Assembly: GCA_049115495.1 (NCBI GenBank)
Contig: JAGDZV010000005.1
Location: forward strand, 434,001 to 498,000
Source of the DNA: JACPUW01 sp049115495
GTDB taxonomy: Bacteria; Bacteroidota; Bacteroidia; CAILMK01; JACPUW01
Length of the DNA stretch: 64,000 nucleotides
Direction of reading: 5' to 3'
Shown here: positions 26,952 through 34,290 of the stretch, piece by piece
How the letters are laid out: every line of letters begins with the position of its first letter
Position numbering within the stretch: the first letter of the stretch is position 1
Position numbers and translations under genes: made by a program
The notes under the pieces: model-generated
The model's database searches: none
Seen by the model: the letters and a program-made list of their open reading frames with translations, nothing else
What the model was told of the DNA's origin: nothing

Positions 26952-28949
26952 TTAACTAATAACTAACCGTTTTACAATCGGTTTGCCATTTATATTCATT
27001 CGGATTATATATGTACCAGGACTAAGGTTGCCCTGCAACTCAATATTGATCTCATTTTGTCCGTTATTTATAACATGCGAATTATTATAAATCAAAGCAC
27101 CACTATTGCTAAATATTTCAATTGTAGCATTTGTGATTCCATTATAATTAAAAGCAAGGTAGAAGTTTGGATTTTGGCTTTTAACAGGGTTAGGGAAAAG
27201 CGAAATATTGGTTTTTGGGTTGCCTAAAGGTTCTGACTCAAATACGGTAGAATCTAAATTGCTATACCATACATCATCTTTCTTTTTTAATGTTGAATCG
27301 GCTTTAGAGTAGTATGCGATCTGGTTTTTAGAAGTATCTTCAATTTCAACAGAAGCGTAAAGCTCATAGGCTGTTGAGTCGGTTTCAAATACTTCTATTG
27401 AGTCTTTTGATAAGGGGTTTAGACAAACATAGCCGTTGATGTACCCGCCTGTTAAAGGGTAATTGGGATCTCTAGGCGCCAAGTCAAAATGCTGCCCCAA
27501 GTATTTACCTACATTTTTATAGTTATCCGCTAAATAAAGGTTTCTTCCATCGGCACTTGATAAAAAGCCACCCAAAGAACGGTAATACAAAGATGAACTA
27601 CCCATTCTTTTTCTTTCTAATAGTTGTCCTTTCTCATTCAGTTTTAAGAGATAACTATACCCCATGTTTTGATTATAGGGGTAGCTAATAGAATCCCCGC
27701 TTGAGTGAATGAAGGTGCTTTTTCCTCGCACAAATACTATGGCATACATAGTGCCGTCGTTCATCTCTTCAATATCAACAAAGTCACAATTCATGTCAGC
27801 TTTAATGCATAAATACCAATCGATTTGCCCATTACTTTTGAGTTTGCACAATGCCTTTACTTTTCCATTTCGGTAATGAGAAAAACGTTTGCCATTCAGC
27901 TCAATATCTTTTCTGATTCTATTTGTTGCGTAATAGGGAAGTACAATTTCATAATTTTCAGCTTTTGATGCAAAAGCGCGTGCATGATGGCCAAAAATTG
28001 ACGGTTGGGCGCTGGGTTTCCTATCTATTAGTTTTCCGGTTTTTGATGAAAAAATGTAGCGACTTATTACAAATTGATCTTCGTTCTCATATTTGTCTAA
28101 TTCCTTGATTTCTTTTCTAGTGCCATCTAGATATAAGAAGAAGTACCAATGCCTATTAGCTAAGGCTTCAACACATATATCTCCATTTTCTGTTAACCAA
28201 AAATCTCCAGGGCCAAAATCATCACCTGATCGGGTAATCCATTTAATTTCACCTATGCTATCAATTTTAGCCAGTACAAACTTATGGCGACCGATAAAGT
28301 ATTCTTTTCGGTTTTGGGCGAATAAAATATCGTCAAATACTAGGGTATGGGTTGGGGTATAAACCCAAGCGTATGTGTTACCTTTTTTATCACAAACTAT
28401 CTTTTTGCAAAAGGCATTATCCCAACTTAAGCCAGTTTTAACCCAAAGTAGTTCCCCGTCATACTTGTATTTGGCAATAAAGAAACGGTGCAGGCTGCGC
28501 TTATAGCTTTCCATCATTTCTAATGGAATGTATTTGTTATTTCCCTTAGTGCTTGTAAAGAGTGCATCGTGCTTAAAGCTTCCGCCAATGTAGTAGTTAT
28601 TGTCACTATCAAATTCAAGGCAATGGGCATAAATGGCCTCTTTACTCTTTATACTTAGGTGCCAATTTACACCACCTTTACTGTTGTATTGGCAAAGGTG
28701 CATATTGGGGTAGCCCAGCAAAGTGTCATTGCCTTCAACAATAATACTAGAACCTTTGGTTTGTATTATGCCTCCCGCTTTTTGGTCAATGGCTGAAATA
28801 ACCAAGGCATTGCCTTCTTTATCAGCTTTAAGTTGGCTAATACGCACATCTTTATCCCCCCTTTGTTGTGCAAGCCAGCTATTTTGTGCATTACAGCAAC
28901 TTATCGCAAACGCGAATAAAAATATTATCGAAGTGCGCAGAATTATCAT
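26952..28949 (-). CDS. Secreted protein with T9SS type A sorting domain
   Basis: A 665-residue protein with a signal sequence (MIILRTSIIFLFAFAISCC) and a classic type IX C-terminal domain: SLFPNPVKSQNPNFYL, then ATIEIFSNSGALIY, then LSPGTYIIRMNINGK and VKRLVIS. The body (about 30-560) consists of repeated beta-strand units with W-Y-L-CIK and GDxxxxGGSF motifs, in the manner of a propeller built from SBBP-like repeats (YIGGSF, LCQYNSKGGVNWHL, LAKIDSIGEIKWITRSG). It should be exported across the outer membrane by the T9SS. The function of the body is unknown. Confidence 0.8.
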   Translation of the reverse strand: MIILRTSIIFLFAFAISCCNAQNSWLAQQRGDKDVRISQLKADKEGNALVISAIDQKAGGIIQTKGSSIIVEGNDTLLGYPNMHLCQYNSKGGVNWHLSIKSKEAIYAHCLEFDSDNNYYIGGSFKHDALFTSTKGNNKYIPLEMMESYKRSLHRFFIAKYKYDGELLWVKTGLSWDNAFCKKIVCDKKGNTYAWVYTPTHTLVFDDILFAQNRKEYFIGRHKFVLAKIDSIGEIKWITRSGDDFGPGDFWLTENGDICVEALANRHWYFFLYLDGTRKEIKELDKYENEDQFVISRYIFSSKTGKLIDRKPSAQPSIFGHHARAFASKAENYEIVLPYYATNRIRKDIELNGKRFSHYRNGKVKALCKLKSNGQIDWYLCIKADMNCDFVDIEEMNDGTMYAIVFVRGKSTFIHSSGDSISYPYNQNMGYSYLLKLNEKGQLLERKRMGSSSLYYRSLGGFLSSADGRNLYLADNYKNVGKYLGQHFDLAPRDPNYPLTGGYINGYVCLNPLSKDSIEVFETDSTAYELYASVEIEDTSKNQIAYYSKADSTLKKKDDVWYSNLDSTVFESEPLGNPKTNISLFPNPVKSQNPNFYLAFNYNGITNATIEIFSNSGALIYNNSHVINNGQNEINIELQGNLSPGTYIIRMNINGKPIVKRLVIS

Positions 28950-29028
28950 GCCATAAATATGAGATTTAAAGCTGGTTTAGCCGCGACTGGGTTTATAAGT
29001 GAAAAAAAGTGGTATTGGCTGAGCTATT

Positions 29029-29343
29029 CTATCTAGCTTGCATTTTACTCACCATTGAGCTTACTTTCGATTTAACTTTATCTGCGGCAAGTCCAATAGC
29101 TTTCTCCTTTGTTTCGCCGTTGCTTGAAACCATAACCGGTTGACGATTTTCAACTCGAGCTTCTATTTTACAAAGAATATCATCTGTACCACTTTTATCA
29201 GCATTTTGGTCAGACAAGTGTACTTCAATACGAGTAATATGGTTTGCCAAATGCTTTAAAGTAGCTTTTAGTTTTTCTGATACAAATTTTTCAAGGGCTT
29301 GATTGCCATCTATATGCTTATCGGTATTGAGTTGAATGTTCAT
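29029..29343 (-). CDS. hpf: Ribosome hibernation-promoting factor / RaiA family
   Basis: A 104-residue protein of the short HPF/RaiA type: MNIQLNTDKHIDGNQALEKFVSEKL, then RIEVHLSDQNADKSGTDDILCKIEARVENRQPV, and a basic C-terminal helix (ADKVKSKVSSMVSKM). It binds the 30S subunit decoding region during stationary phase. The long C-terminal domain needed for direct 100S dimer formation is absent. In the genome it stands alone between a T9SS substrate and a DUF808 protein. Confidence 0.85.
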   Translation of the reverse strand: MNIQLNTDKHIDGNQALEKFVSEKLKATLKHLANHITRIEVHLSDQNADKSGTDDILCKIEARVENRQPVMVSSNGETKEKAIGLAADKVKSKVSSMVSKMQAR

Positions 29344-29457
29344 TTTGCGAGTTTTATTTTACAATCCCAAAGGTACTCCACTAGTTGTTAAAATCAGATG
29401 ACAAACCAAATATGACACTATTTTTCGATAGATTTCATTAGTGAGATCTTGTGGAAG

Positions 29458-30333
29458 TTAGTGAGTATTCTTACCAAAAATCATTTTACCTAAACTAACC
29501 AATAATAATGCAATTGTTCCAACCACTACACCAACCACTAGTTCGCCCGTAATGCTAGGGAAATTATGAACCCAGTCATGTACAAAATGTAGGTTGTGTA
29601 CGTAAATGCCGCCAGCTACTAAAATCATTGCCACCGTACCTATTACAGTTAGTGCTCTAATTATTAAGGGTAATGACTTTACCAAGCCTTTTCCAAAGCT
29701 AAGCGTAAAACCTTTTTTGCCATCGCTTAATTCTATAAGCTTTAGACCAAAATCATCAATTCTCACCAAAAGAGCTACCAAGCCATAAACGCCAACAGTA
29801 GCTAAAAGTGCAATGCCTGTTACCACCGGAATTTGAACTTCAATGGGTTCATCCATCACCGTGCTTAGGGCAATAATTACAATTTCAACAGACAAAATGA
29901 AATCTATGAAAACGGCCGATTTAATCTTTTTGGTTTCTTGCGCCAATACTTGTTCATCACTAAGCTTAGCATCCTTTTTGGCCACTGCTTTGTCTTTTAA
30001 ATGGGTTAGGTAATGGTAAATTTTTTCGGCACCTTCAAACCCTAAATAAAATCCACCAGCCAATAGCAAAATGGTAACGGCAATTGGTAAATAATAACTT
30101 AGTAAAAAGGCAACAGGTAAAATAATTACCTTGTTAAGCAAAGAGCCCTTTGTGATTTTCCATAGCACTGGTAATTCTCTTGATGAAATAAAGCCCGACG
30201 CTTTTTCAGCATTAACTGCAAGGTCATCAGCCAAAATACCTGCTGTTTTTTGAGCAGCCACCTTACCCATGGTGGCAACGTCGTCCATTAGTAGGGCTAT
30301 ATCGTCTAAAAGCGCAAAAAATCCTGAGACCAT
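29458..30333 (-). CDS. DUF808 (YedI-family) membrane protein
   Basis: A 291-residue integral membrane protein. It matches the DUF808 start: GFFALLDDIALLMDDVATMGKVAAQKTAGILADDLAVNAE, then ELPVLWKITKGSLLNKVIILP, and about six membrane helices. The conserved Asp-rich first stretch (DD..LMDDV) is typical. No biochemical role is known. The length is normal for the family. A single-gene unit. Confidence 0.85.
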   Translation of the reverse strand: MVSGFFALLDDIALLMDDVATMGKVAAQKTAGILADDLAVNAEKASGFISSRELPVLWKITKGSLLNKVIILPVAFLLSYYLPIAVTILLLAGGFYLGFEGAEKIYHYLTHLKDKAVAKKDAKLSDEQVLAQETKKIKSAVFIDFILSVEIVIIALSTVMDEPIEVQIPVVTGIALLATVGVYGLVALLVRIDDFGLKLIELSDGKKGFTLSFGKGLVKSLPLIIRALTVIGTVAMILVAGGIYVHNLHFVHDWVHNFPSITGELVVGVVVGTIALLLVSLGKMIFGKNTH

Positions 30334-30447
30334 AATTTCAAATTACTTCATTGAAAGCGCAAAATGATAAAATTCTGTATACTGAGCAACACTTACAGTG
30401 CTAAGATTTTATTTATTAGCATTGTAGATTACCTGAAAAATTATTGA

Positions 30448-31485
30448 ATGAATAGAATAAGCGTTGTTTTGACTCTTTTAATTGGGCTTAACTTGTCGTC
30501 AATTTTTGGTTTTGCTCAAATTGACTGTGACAGTTTTAAAAATCTTGAAATAAAAGCCAATGCGTATGAGGCCCAGTTTCAAAACAGAAGTGATGTAGTG
30601 AACTGTTTAAACCTCGATTCTTTTGACTATTTCATGTTTAAAAACCAGGCTCCAATTTTAACGGCTACCTTATTAATGAGCAAGGCAAAGAATAATCAAG
30701 AATTGTCTGTTACAGTAAATGAAGTCTATCTTTTTTTAGATTCTATTTTGTTTAAAAGTGTAGCGTATGACAGTATTAAATTATCTGGGATTCATGTAAT
30801 GAGATTGCTTGCTTTACCTGGAAATGTTGAAGATGAAGTACTATTGAAGTGCTTGAAAAGGGCCAAACTGGATTCAATTAAGGCAGATGTTGTAGCTTTT
30901 AAGAATGATACTGAAAATGAATATGGCTCGGGAAGGGAATTATTAAGTGCTTATTATTCGGTTCGGAAAAGTGAAAAGCTTAACGACAAGCTAATTAATG
31001 AGGATTTCAATTTAAATGAATCGGTTTGTGATGATGACCTTCCTTTGTTAAAAGGTAGATTACCTTATTATACCAATTTAGAAGATGCTTTAAATTGCTC
31101 AAAGGAGAATGGAAAGCCTTTACTTATTTATTTTACAGGGTTTGCGGCAGTGGGTTGTAGAAAAATGGATGATCAAATTCTATCTGATAATGAAGTCATG
31201 CTTTTTATATCTGAGAATTACACATTCTTAATGCTTTTTGTTGATGATAGGAGCAAGTTACCCGCAACTGAACACTATAAAAAAAAATTATATGGTCGCA
31301 CGTATGAAGTGAATACCATCGGAAGAAAGAATAGTGTTTTTCAAATTGAGAAGTTCGAAGCCAATTATCAACCATGTTTTGCAATTGTGAAAGGAGACCT
31401 TACAAAGCTTAATGAACCTATTGGTTATACACCCGATATTGAAAAGTTCTTAACTTGGCTCAGATCTGGAGATATTGAAAAGTGA
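30448..31485 (+). CDS. Secreted thioredoxin-fold protein lacking the first active-site cysteine
   Basis: 345 residues with a signal peptide (MNRISVVLTLLIGLNLSSIFGFAQ). The N-terminal half is unrecognised and helical. From about 215 the protein has the C-terminal thioredoxin domain typical of DsbD relatives: KENGKPLLIYFTGF, GCRKMDDQILSDNEVMLFI, and FVDDRSKLP, with the cis-loop region PCFAIVKG. The usual GCVNCRKM active site is here AAVGCRKM, so only the resolving Cys remains. Disulfide exchange with a CxxC mechanism is therefore unlikely; binding or single-Cys redox activity is possible. Confidence 0.7.
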   Translation: MNRISVVLTLLIGLNLSSIFGFAQIDCDSFKNLEIKANAYEAQFQNRSDVVNCLNLDSFDYFMFKNQAPILTATLLMSKAKNNQELSVTVNEVYLFLDSILFKSVAYDSIKLSGIHVMRLLALPGNVEDEVLLKCLKRAKLDSIKADVVAFKNDTENEYGSGRELLSAYYSVRKSEKLNDKLINEDFNLNESVCDDDLPLLKGRLPYYTNLEDALNCSKENGKPLLIYFTGFAAVGCRKMDDQILSDNEVMLFISENYTFLMLFVDDRSKLPATEHYKKKLYGRTYEVNTIGRKNSVFQIEKFEANYQPCFAIVKGDLTKLNEPIGYTPDIEKFLTWLRSGDIEK

Positions 31486-31559
31486 ATATTATCTTTTTTA
31501 TTAAGGCTAATTTCATAAAAGAAAATGCTAGTTAAAATTTTATTACTTCATTTGCGTAA

Positions 31560-31667
31560 ATGATTTTACGAAGCGCACATAGCATGTATTATAAAAGTCA
31601 ACAAGAAGCAAGTGATAATTCGCTGCCCGTTGAACTTTATGAGCGTTATGTGTGTGAGAAATTGTAA
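31560..31667 (+). CDS. Possible 35-residue small protein with its own terminator
   Basis: An ATG at 31560 opens a frame of 35 codons (MILRSAHSMYYKSQQEASDN.., ending YVCEKL) stopped by TAA at 31667. A strong intrinsic terminator follows 26 bases later. A TTCATTTG box just before the ATG approximates the -7 consensus but lies very close to the start. No family is recognised. A non-coding small RNA is the alternative. Confidence 0.4.
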   Translation: MILRSAHSMYYKSQQEASDNSLPVELYERYVCEKL

Positions 31668-31692
31668 GTAATAAAACGAAAAAATAAAACAC

Positions 31693-31726
31693 AAAAAGCG
31701 CTCAAGAAGTTGAGCGCTTTTTTTTT
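31693..31726 (+). terminator. Strong intrinsic terminator
   Basis: AAAAAGCGCTCAA at 693-705, loop GAAG, TTGAGCGCTTTTT at 710-722 and a run of nine T ending at 726. The perfect 13-bp stem with A-tract and T-tract makes it effective on both strands. It closes the small unit at 31560. Confidence 0.85.
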
Positions 31727-31893
31727 GTGCCTATGTGCATTGAATTTAAGGAAATAACACTTGATAATAGCAATTGAGAGACAGACAATTGATAACAGGT
31801 CAAGAAAAAAATCTACTTACAAGTGGGGTGGGAAAGTACTGTCTCGAGATAAGTGTAAATAATTGAAAATCAGTAACATAAATTGAAAATAAT

Positions 31894-31924
31894 TTTGGTA
31901 GTTTAAAAAATGATTTCATATTTG
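31894..31924 (+). promoter_or_regulatory. Bacteroidota-type promoter for the small unit at 31945
   Basis: TTTG at 894-897, 19 bases, then CATATTTG at 917-924, a seven-of-eight match to TAnnTTTG with the ideal spacer. Transcription would begin near 31931, about 14 bases before the ATG at 31945. Confidence 0.5.
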
Positions 31925-31944
31925 CCCTACCAAACATAAACGAT

Positions 31945-32067
31945 ATGAAGCAAACAAACAATTCAAAAGAACAGCAAAAGCGGTGGTACACAATGGCGCC
32001 CAGTTGTAATGGATTTGAACTGCTCCATAGTTATGATTCGCCCCAAATGGTGATGTTTTCGAGTTGA
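31945..32067 (+). CDS. Possible 40-residue small protein with promoter and terminator
   Basis: The frame ATG 31945 to TGA 32067 encodes 40 residues starting MKQTNNSKEQQKRWYTMAP and ending SPQMVMFSS. A promoter-like pair is properly placed upstream and a strong terminator lies 28 bases downstream, so a transcript of roughly 195 bases is predicted. No family is recognised. The transcript could equally be a regulatory RNA. Confidence 0.4.
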   Translation: MKQTNNSKEQQKRWYTMAPSCNGFELLHSYDSPQMVMFSS

Positions 32068-32094
32068 TGAAATTTTATCATCAATAATTGGTCG

Positions 32095-32125
32095 AAAGCA
32101 TCTCAAAACGAGATGCTTTTTTTTT
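32095..32125 (+). terminator. Intrinsic terminator upstream of the tRNA array
   Basis: AAAGCATCTC at 95-104, loop AAAAC, GAGATGCTTT from 110, then T to 125 (nine in a row). A 10-bp perfect stem with flanking A and T tracts. It separates the small unit at 31945 from the tRNA genes, which begin 45 bases later. Confidence 0.85.
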
Positions 32126-32169
32126 GGAATAGCGCTAATATGGGCTCAAATATTAAAGACCTTTTTAAC

Positions 32170-32258
32170 TGAGAGTAGGTAAATAGTGGTTTGTTGCGCT
32201 TACCTGCTAAGTAAGTTCTCGCTACTGCGGGATTTGAGTTCGATTCTCAAGCTCTCCG
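32170..32258 (+). tRNA. Divergent tRNA-Ser (GCT)
   Basis: A cloverleaf can be drawn. The acceptor pairs six of seven (the first pair, T-C, is mismatched and the last is T-G). The D stem is GTAA/TTGC, the anticodon stem CTTAC/GTAAG with loop CTGCTAA (GCT at 32206-32208), a long variable arm with CTCGC/GCGGG, and a perfect T arm TTGAG-TTCGATT-CTCAA with discriminator G. The long variable arm and G73 fit serine. The mismatched first acceptor pair and unusual D arm make it look degenerate or mobile-element-derived. No CCA is encoded. Confidence 0.6.
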
Positions 32259-32279
32259 CTTTTTCGCAGTGTTTAATTT

Positions 32280-32362
32280 GGAAGTGTTGAGCAATTGGTT
32301 GGCTCGCCAGACTGTAAATCTGGTCTCTGCGGAGCATGTAGGTTCGAACCCTACCACTTCCA
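32280..32362 (+). tRNA. tRNA-Tyr (GTA)
   Basis: The acceptor GGAAGTG/CACTTCC is perfect. The anticodon stem-loop has the loop CTGTAAA (GTA at 32314-32316), with a type II variable arm, T arm GTAGG-TTCGAAC-CCTAC and discriminator A. All features agree with a bacterial tyrosine tRNA, but the body differs strongly from what I recall of chromosomal Bacteroidota tRNA-Tyr. No CCA is encoded. Confidence 0.88.
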
Positions 32363-32374
32363 CTTATACAATTA

Positions 32375-32462
32375 GGAAGGACAAGCCAATAGGTGGTGGC
32401 CGCAGTCTTGAAAACTGTTTGCTCGTTTGCTCGGGGTATGGGTTCGACTCCCATTCCTTCCG
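32375..32462 (+). tRNA. tRNA-Ser (TGA)
   Basis: Acceptor GGAAGGA/TCCTTCC perfect, discriminator G. Anticodon loop CTTGAAA (TGA at 32409-32411), a long variable arm (GCTCGTTTGCTCGGGGT region) and T arm ATGGG-TTCGACT-CCCAT perfect. Type II with G73, so serine. It begins 12 bases after tRNA-Tyr. Confidence 0.85.
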
Positions 32463-32607
32463 CTCTTGTTGGCAGAAATACGGTAGTAACTGTCTCTTAT
32501 TATTCGTTTTCTGTCAACAAAACTCTGGGGAGATAACGGTGGTTGTTTATTCCGATTTATCGGAAGGGTCGGAGGTTCTCCCGCACGTGCGGGATTCAGA
32601 CCATTTC
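32463..32607 (+). other. tRNA-array spacer with three hairpins, possibly decayed tRNA
   Basis: Between two tRNA genes lie a long stem (TTGTTGGCAGA at about 32465 against TCTGTCAACAA at about 32510, one G-T pair), a second stem TTCCG/CGGAA near 32550-32566, and a perfect 14-base palindrome CCCGCACGTGCGGG at 32580-32593. The first stem could be a tRNA acceptor with a D-like arm, but I cannot complete a cloverleaf. It may be remnants of one or two tRNA genes or processing structures. Confidence 0.4.
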
Positions 32608-32678
32608 TGACTTGTAGTTTAATGGCAGAACACTTGACTTTGATTCAAGTAGTAAAGGTTCGAATCCTTTCAAGTCAA
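32608..32678 (+). tRNA. tRNA-Gln (TTG)
   Basis: Acceptor TGACTTG/CAAGTCA perfect, discriminator A. Anticodon stem CTTGA/TCAAG with loop CTTTGAT (TTG at 32640-32642), T arm AAAGG-TTCGAAT-CCTTT. A short, clean 71-base cloverleaf with a small D loop (AGTTTAATGGCAGA region). No CCA is encoded. Confidence 0.88.
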
Positions 32679-32683
32679 CAATT

Positions 32684-32757
32684 GCGGGGGTGGCGGAACT
32701 GGTATACGCGCCTGTCTTAGAAACAGGTTATTGAGAGTTCGAATCTCTCTCTCCGTA
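32684..32757 (+). tRNA. tRNA with anticodon TAG (Leu), missing the long variable arm
   Basis: Acceptor GCGGGGG/TCTCCGT pairs throughout using three G-T wobbles, discriminator A. Anticodon stem CCTGT/ACAGG, loop CTTAGAA (TAG at 32718-32720), T arm GAGAG-TTCGAAT-CTCTC. The D arm (GGCGGAACTGGTATACGCG) is leucine-like, but only five bases separate the anticodon and T stems where leucine tRNAs normally carry a long arm. It is either a phage-like minimal tRNA or a degenerate copy. Confidence 0.7.
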
Positions 32758-32758
32758 C

Positions 32759-32815
32759 TATCGCCATTTTCATTTGGGGAAAATGGTTGTTCCGGTTCGA
32801 TCCCGGGGATTGGGG
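32759..32815 (+). other. tRNA-like fragment: T arm without acceptor
   Basis: The sequence has a convincing T arm (TCCGG-TTCGATC-CCGGG around 32791-32807) and, just upstream, an 8-bp hairpin CCATTTTC/GAAAATGG. No matching acceptor or anticodon arm can be found. It is best read as the remnant of another tRNA gene in the array. Confidence 0.4.
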
Positions 32816-32862
32816 TGCTAATTAAAGAATAAGATGAAGCAATTAGCTAATTGGGTATTTAT

Positions 32863-32935
32863 GGTGTCTTTAGTTTATGTGGTAAAATACTTCACTGTGA
32901 CCGAAGAGAATAGGGTTCGAATCCCGAAGACACCC
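32863..32935 (+). tRNA. Divergent tRNA-His (GTG)
   Basis: Acceptor GGTGTCT/AGACACC with C at position 73. Anticodon loop CTGTGAC (GTG at 32897-32899) with four of five stem pairs (an A-C at the inner end). The T arm TAGGG-TTCGAAT-CCCGA has one A-G mismatch. C73 is expected of histidine tRNAs; the G-1 base is not clearly encoded unless the acceptor is shifted by one. The two stem mismatches suggest relaxed selection. Confidence 0.65.
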
Positions 32936-32951
32936 AAAGGTTTAATTAAAT

Positions 32952-33446
32952 TCAACTTTGGATCAACTGCCATTTGGAACTGGATTGAATTCGATATTTT
33001 CTGCCTTTAATAAGCATGGGGATAGAAATTCCATCAATTGTGGCACCAGTAAATGCTAAAAGAGCGCCTATAAATGCACCCAATTGCGCCCAAGTATCTT
33101 CGCTGCCCACGCTTGATGCCCACCCTACAGTTCCAAAAATAAAAAGAGTAGTTCCACCTGAGGCCAAAACAGTTCCTATTGGACGCCAAACTGTTTTTTG
33201 CCTAACCCAATCTACTGAGCTAATTAATACGGTATCTTCATCAACAAGCCAATATTGGTCAGTTATTTCTACCAGCTTACCGTTGTACTTTTTTTCTGAT
33301 TTGGTTTTAATTTTTACTCCTTTGTTTATTTCAATCTGCCTTAAATCATCTTTATTTTGCTTTTTAAAAGTAATAGCGTCTGTAGTTTGCCCTTGAGCCA
33401 AACAAAATGAAGAAAATAGAAAAAAAAGAACTTGCAGTGCTTTCAT
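32952..33446 (-). CDS. Hypothetical exported/membrane protein
   Basis: With the ATG at 33446 (MKALQVLFFLFSSFCLAQGQ) the protein has a signal peptide and 164 residues. A short polar domain (KIKTKSEKKYNGKLVEITDQYWLVDEDTV) is followed by two hydrophobic helices (GTVLASGGTTLFIFGTVGW and LGAFIGALLAFTGATIDG) and a basic tail. The first domain resembles the small beta modules that sense or bind at the periplasmic face, but no family is assigned. Its 3' end lies 17 bases from the tRNA-His gene, so it bounds the array. Confidence 0.6.
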   Translation of the reverse strand: MKALQVLFFLFSSFCLAQGQTTDAITFKKQNKDDLRQIEINKGVKIKTKSEKKYNGKLVEITDQYWLVDEDTVLISSVDWVRQKTVWRPIGTVLASGGTTLFIFGTVGWASSVGSEDTWAQLGAFIGALLAFTGATIDGISIPMLIKGRKYRIQSSSKWQLIQS

Positions 33447-33606
33447 ATACCAAATGTACTTTGCATTGTAGCCCATGCCTTTAAAGATGCTGAGGAATTT
33501 TTGAATAAGCTTTAAAGGTTAGTGGCGCTATGGATTAGGCTTATTTCCGAAGCTTAATGGAGTTGTATCCCTAAAAGAAAATGTTTTTAGCCCTAAATTG
33601 ACTAAA

Positions 33607-33726
33607 AAAGAGCCTGTCTTAAAAGCTGCTTTACTAATATTAATTAGGAAGCTTACTTTGCTTATTACATTTCAATAATATAATTATTGAAAAATAACTT
33701 TGTCGAATTTTTGAGACAGGCTCTTT
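33607..33726. mobile_element. MITE-like element with GAGCCTGTCTyAAAA terminal inverted repeats
   Basis: AAAGAGCCTGTCTTAAAA at 607-624 is matched inverted by TTTTTGAGACAGGCTCTTT at 708-726 (one mismatch and a one-base length difference). The interior (about 80 bases) is AT-rich and non-coding. Ends of the form GAGxCTGTCTcAAAA are familiar from insertion sequences, so a non-autonomous derivative is likely. It lies 20 bases beyond the stop of the lysine-rich gene, so it could also end that transcript. Confidence 0.5.
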
Positions 33727-33745
33727 ATCATTTGTTATAAAGCAA

Positions 33746-33988
33746 TTACGCTTTTTTCAAGGCTTTATTAATCTTTTTCGCTTTTTTAGCGGCCTTTTTT
33801 GCTGTGTTCTTGCTTTCTTTCAGATTTGCTTTAGCAGCTTTTACATCTTTTTTCTGGGCTTTGTTTTTCTTATGAGCCTTTTCAATTTTGGCCAAAGTTT
33901 TAGCAGCTTTTTTGGTAGTACTACTAGCTTCTTTAGCTTTTTTCAAGGCTTTTTTAAGGTCTTTTTTTGATGTCTTTTCTTTAGTCAT
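33746..33988 (-). CDS. Lysine/alanine-rich histone H1-like protein
   Basis: 80 residues, of which about 40 percent are lysine and most of the rest alanine, asparagine and polar residues. The whole protein is predicted helical with KKAxKxxKK and KAAKKAKK repeats. It resembles the C-terminal tail of histone H1 and the H1-like proteins found in several bacteria, and probably binds DNA or RNA. The function is inferred from composition only; the low complexity makes family assignment unreliable. Confidence 0.6.
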   Translation of the reverse strand: MTKEKTSKKDLKKALKKAKEASSTTKKAAKTLAKIEKAHKKNKAQKKDVKAAKANLKESKNTAKKAAKKAKKINKALKKA

Positions 33989-34290
33989 ATCTCTTGTGTT
34001 TAGGTTCTTTATGTGTTAAGTAAATGTTACTGCAATATTACCAAATTGTTAAGCGAGTTAATGTTAAGTTTTGACTTACCTTATTTTATGCAACTTAATT
34101 TTCATCTAGACTAGCTAAAATGGAATGGATAACAAGTGCTATTTACTCGCAAATCATTCGTTTGATTTAGCAGTTTTTTTTTCACATGTACATTATTCGA
34201 GATACTCCTTGCTTATTGTACAGCAAATATTTGATGCATAGCAATACTCATTTATTCATAATGTCACAATTATGATAGGGGATCGGTTTG

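Noticed and set aside
32759..32815. A seventh complete tRNA between Leu and His
   Set aside because: A T arm is present but no matching acceptor or anticodon arm could be found, so it is listed only as a fragment.
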